NCBI GenBank assembly: GCA_020205615.1
Contig: CM035173.1
Location: forward strand, 32,394,293-32,458,292
Length of the DNA stretch: 64,000 nt
Direction of reading: 5' to 3'
From: Panax quinquefolius
Taxonomy: Eukaryota; Streptophyta; Magnoliopsida; Apiales; Araliaceae
Positions 10,128 through 22,467 of this stretch are shown piece after piece. The notes beneath the pieces were generated by a model, which was not told the DNA's origin, ran no database searches, and saw nothing but the letters and a program-made list of their open reading frames with translations. The number at the start of each line of letters is the position of its first letter. Within the stretch, counting starts at the first letter, position 1. A program made the translations under genes and the position numbers.

Positions 10128-10961
10128 CTTTTTCTCATCACAAGTGCCTTCCTCCATGATATAAGGGTAGTCTTCCTCCTTATGAAGGCCACCATTAGAC
10201 ATGATGAAGGAAAATGCATAATCCATGACACCTCCATTGCAACCACTGTTAAAGGTGGTATCACAATCGACTAGCTCTTGCTCAGATAACGACGTCAAAT
10301 TTCCCGTTACAATTTGGTTAATTCCTCAACTGCAGCTACTGTTGAGAATGCCCAACAACTACCTGCAAATTAAATTGATATATACATTAATTCATCAGCA
10401 ATTAACATATAATATAGTATGCCTGCCCACTTGGATCAATTTCAGTAGGGTAATATGTTATATATACACTTACCACCACATGAACCTTGATTCTTGACAT
10501 TAGTGACAGCTCCTTTCTTTCTCCAGTCCACAGACTTGGGCAAATCCACAACATCTCTGAACATGAAATCTTGATGAGTATTGGGGTCTTGCCTGTTAGT
10601 CTTAGACAAGTCAACCTTGAGGCCCAAATACATGTTTCTGAACTCCTCATGGCTCAAATCAGCAAACTCATTTAGGCCAAGCCAATAGTTTTTAATCTTC
10701 TTGTTTGTTTCATCAATGTGCATCAAGTTTTCCTTGAAAATCTCAAACCTATGCAACTTCTCTTCAATACTCTCATAACTCTTGCCATGCTTAGCAAGCC
10801 AAGATTCAAATAGATTAATGAGTTTGTCAATGCATTTCAAGTCATCGGCCGAATAACCCACGATTGAGAAATCACAAAAAGCCGACAAGGCCAAGATTCC
10901 CATGAAAAAAAGAGAGAAAGAGCAAACATTTGGAATTAGAAGAGAAGAAGAGGACTGCCAT
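10128..10961 (-). pseudogene. XCP-like papain-family cysteine protease, exons 1-2 only
   Basis: Exon 1 (10474-10961) should start at the ATG at 10961 (MAVLFFSSNSKCLLFLS), but a T-run near 10905 shifts the frame; an in-frame ATG at 10903 opens MGILALSAFC. The inhibitor propeptide follows (ERFNIN-type helix, NYWLGLNEFADLSHEEFRN), then DLPKSVDWRKKGAV and VKNQGSCG. Exon 2 (10128-10362) supplies [12 protein letters not shown] with the catalytic cysteine, [26 protein letters not shown] and [16 protein letters not shown]; one G is missing near AAVEG. Donors (GTAAGTG, GTATATA) and the TTTGCAG acceptor are good. The sequence resembles xylem cysteine proteases XCP1/XCP2, vacuolar enzymes of tracheary-element autolysis. 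The exons with the catalytic His and Asn are absent, so no active protease can be made. Confidence 0.85.
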
Positions 10962-11240
10962 ATTTTAGAATATGGAAGAAGAATTATGTGTTCAAAATTA
11001 AAGATGATGAAGGCTAGATATATAGGGGCCGGCATGCATGGGGTTTATATATATATATTATATATTGGGTTGATGTTGCTTTCAGGTAAAGTTGTTGAAT
11101 TTGTAAAGACAGTTGAACATGGGAAGGCTTGAAGGATGGTTCTCTTTTGGCAAAGCTTTAGATCCAAGCATGAATCATGTTTTCCTAGGTTAATGATGAA
11201 TGTAGTAGGTGAACAAAATATTTATATATCGTTTTGGAGG
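10962..11240 (-). promoter_or_regulatory. Presumed promoter region of the XCP-like gene
   Basis: Upstream of the protease start. A minus-strand TATATATAAACC stretch near 11045-11065 could serve as a TATA region about 90-100 bp before the start codon. This rests on position and composition only. Confidence 0.3.
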
Positions 11241-11687
11241 TGTAACCAGTGTTTTAAAATCCGGATCTCAGTACTAGAAATTGGAACCGGTCCGCTTTTT
11301 GGATTGATTTGGACCAATGATCCGATTTGTTCAAAATTTGGGTTGATTCGTTGACCATCGATTCAATCGGTGGTCTAATCCCGTAAACCGATTAATCGAT
11401 TCAATCGACCGATTTTAAAAAAAAATTCTCAAAAAATTTAATATTAAAATTAACCACTTTTGTTAATATTATAACTCATCTTTATTATATTTTAGTTCTA
11501 TAAAACCGAGATTTTTAAAACTATTGTTTTAGTTTTTTGTTAGATCTACAAAGAGTAAAAAACTATTATAGACTAATATGGGTCAAAAGTATTTAAATTA
11601 TAACCAACCCATATTTGTAATAATAATAACATGGGTTCAAACCAAATCAATCCATCACCTAGAAACTAGTTAAACAAACCCAATAGA

Positions 11688-11912
11688 TCCAAGTTATTTT
11701 GGTTAACTATATAATTTTCAACTTAAATTGTCGGTCTACCCATCCACCAATTATGTTTTTGATTCGATAAACGTTCCGATTCGAGAGAACTTTTGGGTGT
11801 ATCCGCTTATCCAAGTTATTTTGATTAACTATATACTATAGTTTTCAACTTAAATTGTCAAGTCTACCCATCCACCAATATATTTTTTGATTCGATAAAC
11901 GTTCCGATTCTA
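11688..11912 (+). repeat. Direct repeat, two ~95-100 bp units
   Basis: Unit 1 (about 11688-11783) and unit 2 (about 11810-11912) share ATCCAAGTTATTTTG, TTTTCAACTTAAATTGTC, CTACCCATCCACCAAT and TTGATTCGATAAACGTTCCG in the same order, with small indels. Confidence 0.85.
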
Positions 11913-12311
11913 GTAACCTTGTGTAGCAGATCCGCTATAAATGAGTAATAAATGCATGTGTTTTACATGCAAGCCAGCCCAATAGTTGAGCATTTATATG
12001 GGCTGGTTGATAAGCTGGATGGACCTCCATATGGTTTAATCTAGATGGAGCCACGACGATGGAACAAGGCCCAATAAAGGTCATGATACCTTTGCTAATG
12101 AAATGTTGACTATTACTCCATTTGTCCTCAAAAATAAGCAAAGTACAATTTGTATATATATTAAAAAAATAAAAATAGAAAAAGATAATAAAAATTTTAA
12201 ATTTATCCTTAGTGACCCACAAAATTATATAAAATAAGATTATTTTTATTTTTTATACTAATGAACCCCACTAAATTACATAATCACATAATATTATTTT
12301 TTTTATTCAAG

Positions 12312-12355
12312 TTAGGTTGGAGCCAGGTTAGGTTGGGTTAGGTTGGGTTGGGGTG
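12312..12355 (+). repeat. Short G/T-rich tandem repeat
   Basis: Imperfect GGTTAGGTTGG units. Not the plant telomere repeat (TTTAGGG). Confidence 0.6.
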
Positions 12356-15300
12356 GTAGAATTGAATTATATATCATAATCACATAATATTATTACACGT
12401 GCTTTCATAGAGTGGAACCCATAATCCATAACAATATTAAAATAGTTAATATATGGTTAATATGATTTTTAACCATAAATATATGGTTCCAACCCACATT
12501 ATCCATATTAAAAATAGTTAATATGGTTTTAGTTCTTAAATGGAACCATAATCATATTTTGAAAACTAAAATGCTAACCTAATAATCATATTTCGCTACA
12601 CCGTCATAAGATATGGATTTGTTGTCCAATTGCATCTCCCAACAACTTCTTCTATATATATATGTACATATAAAAATAACATTAATTAATTAATTATCTT
12701 AATTTTTGATTTGAGATACTTGTTAGATATTGAGCTTAATATATCCTTTTTTCTCCTTGCAAAGTTCTTAATAATTTTGTTTATTATCCATTTATGCTAA
12801 CAAAAACTGTACCACGTACATACATAGCATATTTAATGTCATAGAGTGAGAAATGCATATGACTAAGTTTGTCTAGGTTAAAATTACATCACACTACACG
12901 CCAAAAAAATTAATATAAAATTTCGTAGTTTTTCAATTTAAATAGTCCACGGAATGGCGTTTTTTATTATTCATTTGAGTTACATAGAATTTTACAATAA
13001 AAGTATTTATAACTATTATTCATATTCTAACCCTAATTTACATTATATCTTTAAATACCCATAATATTCTTGTAATACCAAACAATAAAACTCGATATCC
13101 ATTAAAAGACGCCCATGCTCCCAGAACTCTTGCCGATTCGCTCCTTTCCGGAGCTTCGCTACCTCACTCCGCTCCGCACTTGTCTTTTTCAGGGAGAGTC
13201 ACAAGTCCCAATAGTCTACGTTATCATATATTTTTAAATAAGAACGTATTGTAATAAATTTGTCAATTACAATTATGAAATTTATCATGTAATTAATAAA
13301 AATTATAGAAAACTCAATTACAACTAATATTTATCCATGTAATTGACAATTAAAAAATCAATATTAAAAAACAATCGTAATGATTATCGTACGTAGAATA
13401 ACCTTAGCAAGATAGACTTGTGTTTAGTGGTGAAGCTATGTGTTGCACTGTGGGGTCAATTGACCTTACTGAAAAAAATAATTACTTTATAATGTAAGAT
13501 AAATTTTTAAAAATTAAGTATTATATATAAATTAACTACTAAAATTTTATACATTTTCTATTATACGGGATTAAATTAAAAATTTATAACTTTCATTAAT
13601 CAAATTTAATACATATAGACTCATATTCTCTCAATATATGTATATCTCTATAATACTTTTTAAACTAAATAATAATTTAATTTATATTATTTTTTAAAAT
13701 AATTAATAAATTAATTACTTATGAACAATTATAATTAAAAATTCTATTATGAGTTAATATAATGTATACATATCATATATTATTATTTATTATATTGTCA
13801 TTATAATTGATGAGGAGATTGGGGAAAACATTAATGTCCCAAGTCCTTATGTTGGAGGCCGGAGGAGCATACCCAAGAACTGAAGCACACGTTATGTAAT
13901 TAAGGAGCATGCAGTTATATATAATTAATTTTGAGCTCTAATTTTTTTTTTCATATACGCTTTATTAATTGTCCAATATATTTTAATCATGCATTGAAGT
14001 GCAAATAAAAAAATATAATATATTCTCTCCGGTTCTTTTAAATAAATGTATCGTTCTTCTTTTATCTATCCGTTGTAAATTTCAAGCAGAATGGCTTAAT
14101 TAATTTCTCATATATCTTTTAAATTTATTTTTGTTTTATCTTTTTAGTAAAAAAAAAATGATATTGAGATACTATATATATTCAATCTAACCAGTCAAAC
14201 AAAATAGTAATTATATTTTTTAATCAATTAGAAAAATAATACTATATACTATTATTTTGTGCATTCCTTTTTAATTTGGTGTTTTTAAAAGAAAATATAT
14301 AGCATATTTCATATCGGTCCCCATCAAGATTCAGTCACAGACTCACAGACGTTTGGTCCCACATCTCTGATGCCCGCCGCCCTCGCACGAGTGCATCCTG
14401 CCATAGCATACCATTTATTAATTCCATTAAAAGCACTCCAAATAATAACACTTATAATTCCAAATTTATGATACTTGATTTTTTTTTTCAATTTAATGAA
14501 CTACCACTCTATAATGAAGACTGAAGAGCAAATATTAAAAGAAAATAATATATATTGAAAATATTTAGATCGATTTTTAATCCTCAATTAGATGAATAAG
14601 TATTACGAACGACCCTATTCATTTGGCATGTGGGTAAAAACAATATTGCCTCTATTTTGGTAACTCAATTCCTTCATAAATTGTCTATTTTTTTTTTTCT
14701 TTTCAGTGTGTTAAATATTAGGGATCTCAAATATTTTAAGTCTTATATATTTGTCTTGATTTTACAAAAATATGGTGAACATTAAAATACTCGTTACATA
14801 TGAATGTGAAGATGATGTGTATGTGTATATTTTGGATCGGGTTAGAATGAAGTTTATTTTTAATTAAATTGGTCGATTAATAAAATAAAATATTAATATG
14901 CGTAATTTTCACCGCACGCCAAGATTTTACTTATCCAGCTTAATTGATCAACTTCTTTCAAAAATAAATTTAAATGCTTACCACTTTCAGATATATTCAA
15001 ACATACTCGAAAATTTAAATTAATTTGATACTCCCTAATTACATTATGTAATTGATGCGTAATAGATGGTATCAAATAATGTTAATTAAGATGCATTTAA
15101 AAAACATAAAATTATTTTTTAAATATATATTTTAAAAAATTGGATAAATAAGGAATATATTCCAAGTTGGACCACGTAATGGACCATATATTTGATTTCT
15201 TAGACATTTGGTCCTACTAGATGATATTTATGGTAGGATCAAATAGTACTCGTATAATATTTGAATGTGGGGTCGGGAGAGGAGAGAGGACGGAGGAGGA

Positions 15301-16085
15301 GGAAACGTTTAGTCACCATCAACAGCCACCGTGTTACGCTACCGACTTACTGATCACTCTGTTGGGGTCGGCACCGTCGTTATTAATTCCATGAATTTAA
15401 TGCATGCTCAACTAGCAAACCAACTACCATGTCACACAAACAACTAGTGTCTAGAAGACTAGTACATTCTACCTTTCTGTTTGATTGTGAAAATATTATA
15501 TATACGTATATATGTGCGCGCGCGAGAGATTCAATCTATGATATTCGGTTGTCATGGTTATAGGCGGAATTAGGGGGCAAGAGAAGTCATATGAATTATG
15601 ATCCCCCAACTCTAGAATTTGAAATATATTAATATTAGTTAAATTTGATCTTTGTTATGAAATGATATTAATTTATTTGTTTTTTTATGTCTTTTCACCT
15701 ATAATAAAGAAACAATATTACTATAAGATAAAATAATATTAAATAAGTTTGATAATTAATTAATTAATATTCTTATTTCATTTGTATTATCGACTTAATC
15801 ATACATTTGTAAATGAGAATAAAATTTAATTCATTTTCGCTTTTGAACGACTACTCAAATTATGCTCAAAAAAAAAATGCACAGAAACCACAATATAAAG
15901 TTTTGAATATATAATATTATAATTTATAATTTATCATAAAAGTAACAATATTACTATAATTTGTCCATTCTTTAAAATTATGAACTGACGGTTGTATAAT
16001 AGAATCGTTCTTAGAATCTCGCCGCTAAAGGGGTGAGAATTGTACCGGGTGAGTTGGATAAAGGGATGAGTTTAAGATCCAGATC

Positions 16086-16087
<2 letters not shown>

Positions 16088-16147
<60 letters not shown>

Positions 16148-16149
16148 TA
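16088..16149 (+). repeat. (AT)n(AC)n microsatellite
   Basis: About 20 AT units pass directly into about 10 AC units. Confidence 0.95.
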
Positions 16150-17583
16150 TTTAAAGTTATTAAACTCACAACTACAGGTTTACTGATGGTTGAAATAGGA
16201 TGTTGTGAAATACTATAATTAGAGAAAATAAATTTGAACGAAGACTTCTGTCGTTAATAAATATTTTTTTTTTATTGATATATTTTGACCCCTCTTTAAA
16301 ATATTACAGTTCCTCATTATTCAATCATGGTTACTATTCTAGCAACCAACATCGAAACCGTAGATCAATTAAATGGAAGGCTGATGTAAGACCCCGAATT
16401 TTATGAAATAAAAGTATTCAATTTTCCTATTTAGTAAATGGTTAAATTGATAAAAGGTTAAAGTTAAGGGTGATATATGAATTTTTTTCAAAATAAGCAA
16501 GTGGTATAAAATACTTATTGTTATTGGGGAATATTCGTTTGGTGGTGGAATATTCTTTGTCATTAGAGGGAATATTAAATACACAGTAACCATTTATGGG
16601 CCCCATAATGAGAATAAGCTGTCGGATGAAGAAAATGACAAGTTTGAGTTTTATAAATAACGGCGTAATTGTTATCGTTAACATCTGTTGGAATAAATTG
16701 GGTAAAGTAAAATAATACGCGTTGTTGACAAAGAAGACTGCGGTATTGCACAATATTTTTGAATTATTGATTCTTACGAAGAAGGTACTACTCAATAATT
16801 ATTACATGAATTATTGTTCAATATTTTATTTTATTGATTCAATAATTCTTTGCGTTGATATTTTATATTATTGTTGTTTGATAATTATCAACGCACAATA
16901 TTTTTCATTATCGGATCAATAATTCATATTATTTGAATAATATTATTAGATAGCATTATTGGCAATGTCTAGAAAGTTACATCGAGGAGAGGTTTGGTCA
17001 CCTAATTCTGCGCTACCAAGAAGGAGAAATTCTTATTGGAAAGCCCCCTTCTTTCACAAGGAACGCTGGTTGTCATTATTGTGATTACGTAATATTATTT
17101 GTGAATAATTAATTATTGATTTATATGATAAGAAAATATTTATTTGATGTGGATATAAATGATGGATTTATTTATGTGGTTATAAATGAAGGAATTAATA
17201 TTGAGGTATTTTATCGGTATTTTGTCGAATCGAGGTATTAAAAGATCAAATCGATTGTTCTTACTGACTTTATTGTATGAGTTATAATGTTTAATCCAAT
17301 AGTTGGATCGTTATAATTTTGGATATGTTATACATATATAAGTTGATTATATGTCCACAAATTTTGAACCGTTAAAAATGAGCGTATAATTTGTTATGAA
17401 TTTTAAGAGGTGGTGATTCGAAAATTAGGTTATAAATGATTTTGGTAGAAAATTCTAGAATTGGTGGGCCCCCCACTTGTGATTGGTGAAGAAATGTGCT
17501 GAATTTTATTTCAAATGTGGTGGGTGGGAATAGTAGCGAGTAAAGCCATCGGAGTTCTTGGTCAAGTCTCGCTAAAATTTTCC

Positions 17584-17590
17584 TATAAAT
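17584..17590 (+). promoter_or_regulatory. TATA box of solo LTR A
   Basis: TATAAAT in the context TCCTATAAATAGAGGGC. The same box occurs in every other LTR copy at the same distance upstream of the conserved splice donor, marking the likely U3/R boundary region about 30 bp downstream. Confidence 0.75.
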
Positions 17591-19242
17591 AGAGGGCTAA
17601 GTTAGAATTGAAAATCACACCGTAAGCTGAAGTTTTCTCTATTTCTCTCTCGATATTTTGGCGTATTCTTGTGAGTATTTTGAGTATACTTTGAGTATTG
17701 CTATATGATTGCAAGTTCGATTCGATGTTATTCCAAATCAAAATCTTGATTCTTTGAGGTAAGGGATGTTATTTTCTTCTCGAATGATATTATTTCTTCA
17801 ATATCATTATCTTTGAAATATTGGTTGGAACTTTTTATCAAATTTGGAACTTTTTCATGTCGGGGTTCTTATTCACGAGTTACTATTCACGAGTTATTAT
17901 TCACGCAGTACTATTCATAAAAGCGTGAAGATGTTTTTTTGTGAAATTTCTATCTTTTGGTGTGAGTTACTTATTCACGATACTGCAAGATTATTTATTC
18001 ACGATATCTGACTATTCATTCATCGAATCGACACTATTCATAGAAAAATGAAAATTTTTCTTTTCGTCTAAAAAAATATCTATTCGGATACTAGCTTTGA
18101 TTGTATCCATGTTTTGATCATTCTTGAATTTTACACCACTATGATTATTTTGAGGTATTTTTGGATGTATAGATTAGGAGTTATGGATTTTATGAGAAAA
18201 GACTATTTTAAAAGTAACCGCTTATAACTCCTTGTGATTAACTCCAAAATTAATGAAATTTTTATTGGGAGTACATCTATATAATATCAATATACCGTGT
18301 AAATTTCAGAATTTTTGGATAAAAGTATAATTTATGATAAATGTTTAAATATTCGATTGGTTTTGGCCATTTGAAAAATAGTAAATGAATTTTTAAAATT
18401 TAGAGAAAAATATATGTTCAATATGGAACTATGTTATGCTAAATCCCAGAAAAGAAATATTTTTAGAACTGATTTGGTATTTTTCATGAAAATGTTCTAG
18501 TTATGAGCAAATGAATTAAATATGTTATGTGAAGTAAGAAAATTAGAAAATATGATTTTATGGTTTGAGAATCATATATGAGGTATATGCAGATTTTTGA
18601 TGAGGGTTTTAGTTATTGGTGATGAAATTTTATGAGTTTGGCATTTTATGATGATTAAATGCATTAATTAGTAAAGTGTAAACAATTTAATTAAATTGTT
18701 TATAAGTTTGAGAAATAATTAAAATATTATTATAATATTAATAATATTAGATTATGAGATTTCTAAGTGATTTATAACATTTGGATTAAGGTGTTATAAA
18801 TATGGATATGAATTTTATTATAAAACTTTATCTTTTCGTGTCGAGAGTTCTTTATGCAGTATATACGGGACTATGTCTGCATTTAATCACGGGTACTATT
18901 CACAACAAATTGGTTTCTTCTCCCGACCAAATTATCGTTGATTTATGAATCTTACTCTTGAAATTAAAACCATGTTTTGATTATATTATTTTATATAACA
19001 TTCTTATAACCCTAATGATGATATTTCTCTTTGACTTGAGTGTAAAGATGGGTAGATTATTGGTATGATCGTGACCATAGGTTCTCTTTGGCCGATGGTG
19101 CAAAAGTTAAATTGTTGGTGGTATGATCATGACCATTGAATTTACAATTGAATATTTTTAGCTTAAGTGCAAAGGTGAATTGATCAACATGGTTATAATT
19201 ATTGTTATATAACTTCGAAATGATTATGTATTTCTTTGATAT

Positions 19243-19740
19243 ATGAATATCTTTGGCTCGTTGTGCAAAAGATGACTATTGTTGAATATCTTTGCTTTGT
19301 AGTGCAAAGATGAATTATTGATGAATATCTTTGGCTCGTAATGCAAAGATGACTGTTGTTGAATATCTTTAGCTTTGTAGTGCAAAGATGAATTATGATG
19401 AATATCTTTGGCTCGTAATGCTGAAGATGACTGTTGTTGAATATCTTTTGCTTTGTAGTGCAAAGATGAATTATTGATGAATATCTTTGGCTCGTAATGC
19501 AAAAGATGACACTGTTGTTGAATATCTTTAGCACAGTAGTGCAAAGATGAATTATTGATGAATATCTTTTTGCTCAGAATCTGAAGATGACACGTTATTG
19601 AATATCTTTAGCTTTGTAATGAATTATTGATGAATATCTTAGGCTCGTAATGCAAAGATGACACATTGTTGAATATCTTTGCTTTGTAGTATAAAGATGA
19701 ACTGTTGATGAATATCTTTGACGATTGGTGCAAAATGAAT
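19243..19740 (+). repeat. Tandem hairpin array inside solo LTR A
   Basis: About 13 units of 31-38 bp built around ATCTTTG-N(8-10)-CAAAGAT, so each unit can fold into a 7-bp stem, for example ATCTTTGGCTCGTAATGCAA followed by AGAT. Units alternate between GGCTCGTAATG and GCTTTGTAGTG loops. Open frames across the array on the minus strand are a by-product of the repeat. Shorter versions occur in the other LTR copies. Confidence 0.85.
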
Positions 19741-20289
19741 TTATTAGTATGATTATGAGCAGAGGCTGTGATTTGGTATAACCATGATATTTGATGTTTC
19801 AAGTAAAGACGGTGATGAAAATTATCTTCGTCTCCGGATGAGAAGAGAATTTAGAATCACAATTATGATTATGAGTTATTCATATGATTGTGGAAAAGGC
19901 TGTTGATTGATGTTACTGAGGATAAAATATTGTTGGTGGACTTTTAACGTGGAGAAGACAATAGACTTTATAGTCTATTTGACTCTTTTAATGGATTGCT
20001 CGTTCACCGCAACTATGGTTGAAAAGTTTTATCATCTACCATATGTTCTAAATCTCGATTCATTCTTGATGAAGACTATTGATAATTTATTTATCTTTAG
20101 TCATAATATTCTTTTCTTGAAATTAGTTGTGCTCACCCTTTTTGTTTCACAATTCCTTTCGGGTAATAAAAGTGTAATTTGGGTTGAGGTGGGGATAACA
20201 AGGGAATAAAGCGGTGGTCTATAGTTGTTGAGGTTCTCCTAAAAGAGTATGAAAATAATTTTATTGAGGGCTTTAGTGTGTTGTATTTT

Positions 20290-20735
20290 ATACATCATTT
20301 AATAGTTATTTTTGGTGAATTAAATAGGGTGAAAGAACCCAACTTTGGAAAGGTGTTTTGTCACTATCATACAAGATGTCTAATGACATACAAACTCGTG
20401 TTATCATAAGACATGGTTGTCTTTCATCCACTTCTTGAGTATATTTACAAGCACTACCTATATAATCTTGGTGTTTGTTTGGAGTATAATACCCAATTAG
20501 AGGCGGTGGAGATAATGATATGTCAAGAGAAGACTCACCATTGGGAAGAATATGATAGTAATCTTCGTTTTTCTTTGAGGTTTATTATTAACCAAGGATA
20601 ATTACGTGGTATATATGATATCTACTATAACCTAAAAAAGCATGGCCTCCCATGTATGAAGGTTTCATGAAGCACTTCCCAAAGATTCTAATTTCTAAAG
20701 CAGGTTTTGACTATACCTTTATGTAAGGTGTCATT
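20290..20735 (+). other. Block in solo LTR A without counterpart in sister LTRs
   Basis: Between the region where the splice acceptor should be (about 20165) and the conserved LTR end (from about 20745) the sequence is unlike the other copies and longer than the ~200 bp expected. It contains a 62-codon open frame (20413-20601) that I do not recognise. It may be an old insertion or a template-switch product. Confidence 0.5.
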
Positions 20736-20952
20736 GTGACGTCTTACAATTGGTATATATTTGTATCCAAACTCACAACGATATGTGTTGTTGTATTTTG
20801 CACGACAATTGTTGTAATAAAGTTGTAGTTATTTTTCTGTACCATGTATTGACGACTCAGAATGGGTTGGATGGAATGGACCTATTTTGGGGTCGTTACA
20901 GCTGAGATTATGACAAATTATTTATACTCGGTCACACAACTTGTAGCGGCTT

Positions 20953-21290
20953 CACTACTACAAAACAGTAAATAAACAACGCGGAAAAAACGTTGTGGTT
21001 TCAGTCAGAAAAATGTCGTGGTTAAGGGTGTCATCTATTTGACACCTTTACACAACGTTATTAAAACGTTGTAGTTAAGCACATTACACAACGTTTTTTA
21101 AGAAAAAAACGTTGTAGATTTGTTTTTTATAAATTAGCAGATGCTTAAAAACGTTGTAGAAGGTATAATTCCACAACGTTTTTTAGATAAAAATGTTGTA
21201 GTTTAATATATCAGATAACGTTTAGGCATATATTTTTAAAATATTGTAGATTAAAAAAAAAGGAAAAAAAAAGGTTGTGGTTTCACCTCT
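20953..21290 (+). repeat. Left TIR and subterminal repeat zone of the CACTA-like element
   Basis: Repeated CACAACGTT / AACGTTGTAG motifs in both orientations follow the CACTACTACAAAACAG terminus. Confidence 0.75.
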
Positions 21291-21624
21291 TTACATTACT
21301 AATGCGCATATGATATGTTATCATGAAAGATTAGCATATTGTAGCCTGAAATATTAAAAGAGTTGTAACTTCAACCATTTATCAAAGATTCCAAGTAATC
21401 CAACCACACACAATTCTACAGTTTCGACAAACATTCTTATCTTCAAAGTATACATTAGCAAAGAATATTAATACCATACAATACGTTTACATCCCAATAA
21501 TACCAAACTATCCATATATCTCAAATTTATTTTTCAATATAATTACTACTATATTGAATTGTGAATTTGACTACATCTATAAAATATACCAAACTATCCA
21601 TAAAATTAAACTACTACAAACAGC

Positions 21625-21977
21625 ATTTGATAGCAAACAAAGAAAGGCAGTTTTTTTTCCCAGGGAAGCCAGAAGTGCTAGTTTGCCATAAGGAGATAGA
21701 CGTATATTTTCTCTAATAGCCTTAATACTAGAAGGAAGCTGTATATTTTCTCTTTCATGTGGAGCTATCAAGCTAATCTGAAGAAGCCACATGTACAAGA
21801 ACTTTAAGAGAATTTTAATAAAAAGCCAAAAATGCAGTCTCACATCCATGTCAAAGACTCAAGGTCAAAGAAGTTTACTTTAGTAAGTCCATGCATCCCC
21901 CCAGTTCCGGTGAGCCTTCGAGCAAGAAGAATAATATGACTAGAAGCATCCACGTCAAAAAAGCGAGCACCTTCTAC
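21625..21977 (-). pseudogene. Captured fragment of an RFWD3-like WD40 protein gene, two exons
   Basis: Minus-strand exon 21879-21977, with acceptor TTCCAG and donor GTAAAC, encodes VEGARFFDVDASSHIILLAR followed by TGTGGMHGLTK. The next exon, from 21777 (acceptor CTTCAG) to about 21625, encodes ISLIAPHERENIQLPS and LSPYGKLALLASLGKK, then drifts off the family sequence. The two join in phase as LTK|ISLIAPHE. From memory this matches the WD40 part of plant RFWD3-type RING/WD E3 ubiquitin ligases, which act in replication-stress repair. Only a small internal part of one propeller is present and there is no RING domain, so no ligase can be made. Retained introns show that DNA, not cDNA, was captured. 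Confidence 0.6.
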
Positions 21978-22467
21978 CTGGAACTCTTTCTACATATATT
22001 ACGACATTAAGTCAACAATAAAACAGTCAACTGAACAAGTCTAGGGGAACAATGATTGAGCTAAAGATACAAGTACTAAGAAAGTCTACAACAGTATAAG
22101 ATAGCAGCAGAAAAGAGAAAGTACATAAATATTAGTCAATGAAACAACTAAAAGAAAGGGCTTCAAGCGATTAAGCATGATAAAACAACAACAATTTTTT
22201 ATAATATTAATATATCATGTTACCAGAAAAATAAATAAAGACAAAATATATATTTACAGTACCCCGTAGGAATATAAAGAAATTAAAATTGTGATTATTC
22301 ATTGGACACAGAAACATGAAATGCATTCCCACTGTTCAGGCTTGTAATCTGGTATACTAAACAGATTTTAAGTTTTCTAACCCTTACAGTGCTTCTGCAG
22401 GCCTATTTTATTACAATCTCACACAACCCAGACATGCACATATATAATGAATGGGGGAGAAAATTAC

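Larger units (their letters stand above)
11241..16384. other. Long AT-rich intergenic region without recognisable genes
   Basis: Poly-A/T tracts and short repeats dominate and no coding region is supported. Three patches of higher GC stand out (about 13108-13210, 14320-14410 and 15265-15380), but none matches an RNA gene or protein I recognise. They may be relics of decayed elements. Two short direct repeats and one microsatellite are listed separately. Confidence 0.5.
16385..20900 (+). mobile_element. Solo LTR 'A' of the Ty3/gypsy family, 4516 bp, target duplication GCTGA
   Basis: Starts TGTAAGACCCCGAATTTTAT and ends TTTTGGGGTCGTTACA, and is flanked by GCTGA at 16380-16384 and 20901-20905, a perfect 5-bp duplication. 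No internal retrotransposon region is present, so this is a solo LTR left by LTR-LTR recombination. It has a TATAAAT box (17584-17590), a GAG|GTAAGG splice donor at 17758/17759 (175 bp downstream), a TATTCACGAG array near 17870 and a long hairpin array at 19243-19740. The terminal part from about 20745 matches the other LTRs. The block from about 20290 to 20735 has no counterpart in them and looks like an insertion or replacement. It is unusually long, about 1.7 times the copy at 24630. Confidence 0.9.

Noticed and set aside
12312..12355. Possible interstitial telomere repeat
   Set aside because: The units are GGTTAGGTTGG-like, not TTTAGGG, and the tract is only about 45 bp.
19205..19802. Several overlapping open frames and an array-like appearance suggestive of CRISPR or a repeat protein
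   Set aside because: The frames are created by tandem ATCTTTG/CAAAGAT units inside a plant LTR. Units are adjacent without unique spacers, so it is neither CRISPR nor a gene.
20413..20601. 62-codon frame in solo LTR A as a possible gene
   Set aside because: Short, with stops shortly upstream and downstream, and no identifiable domain; kept only as part of the unexplained block.
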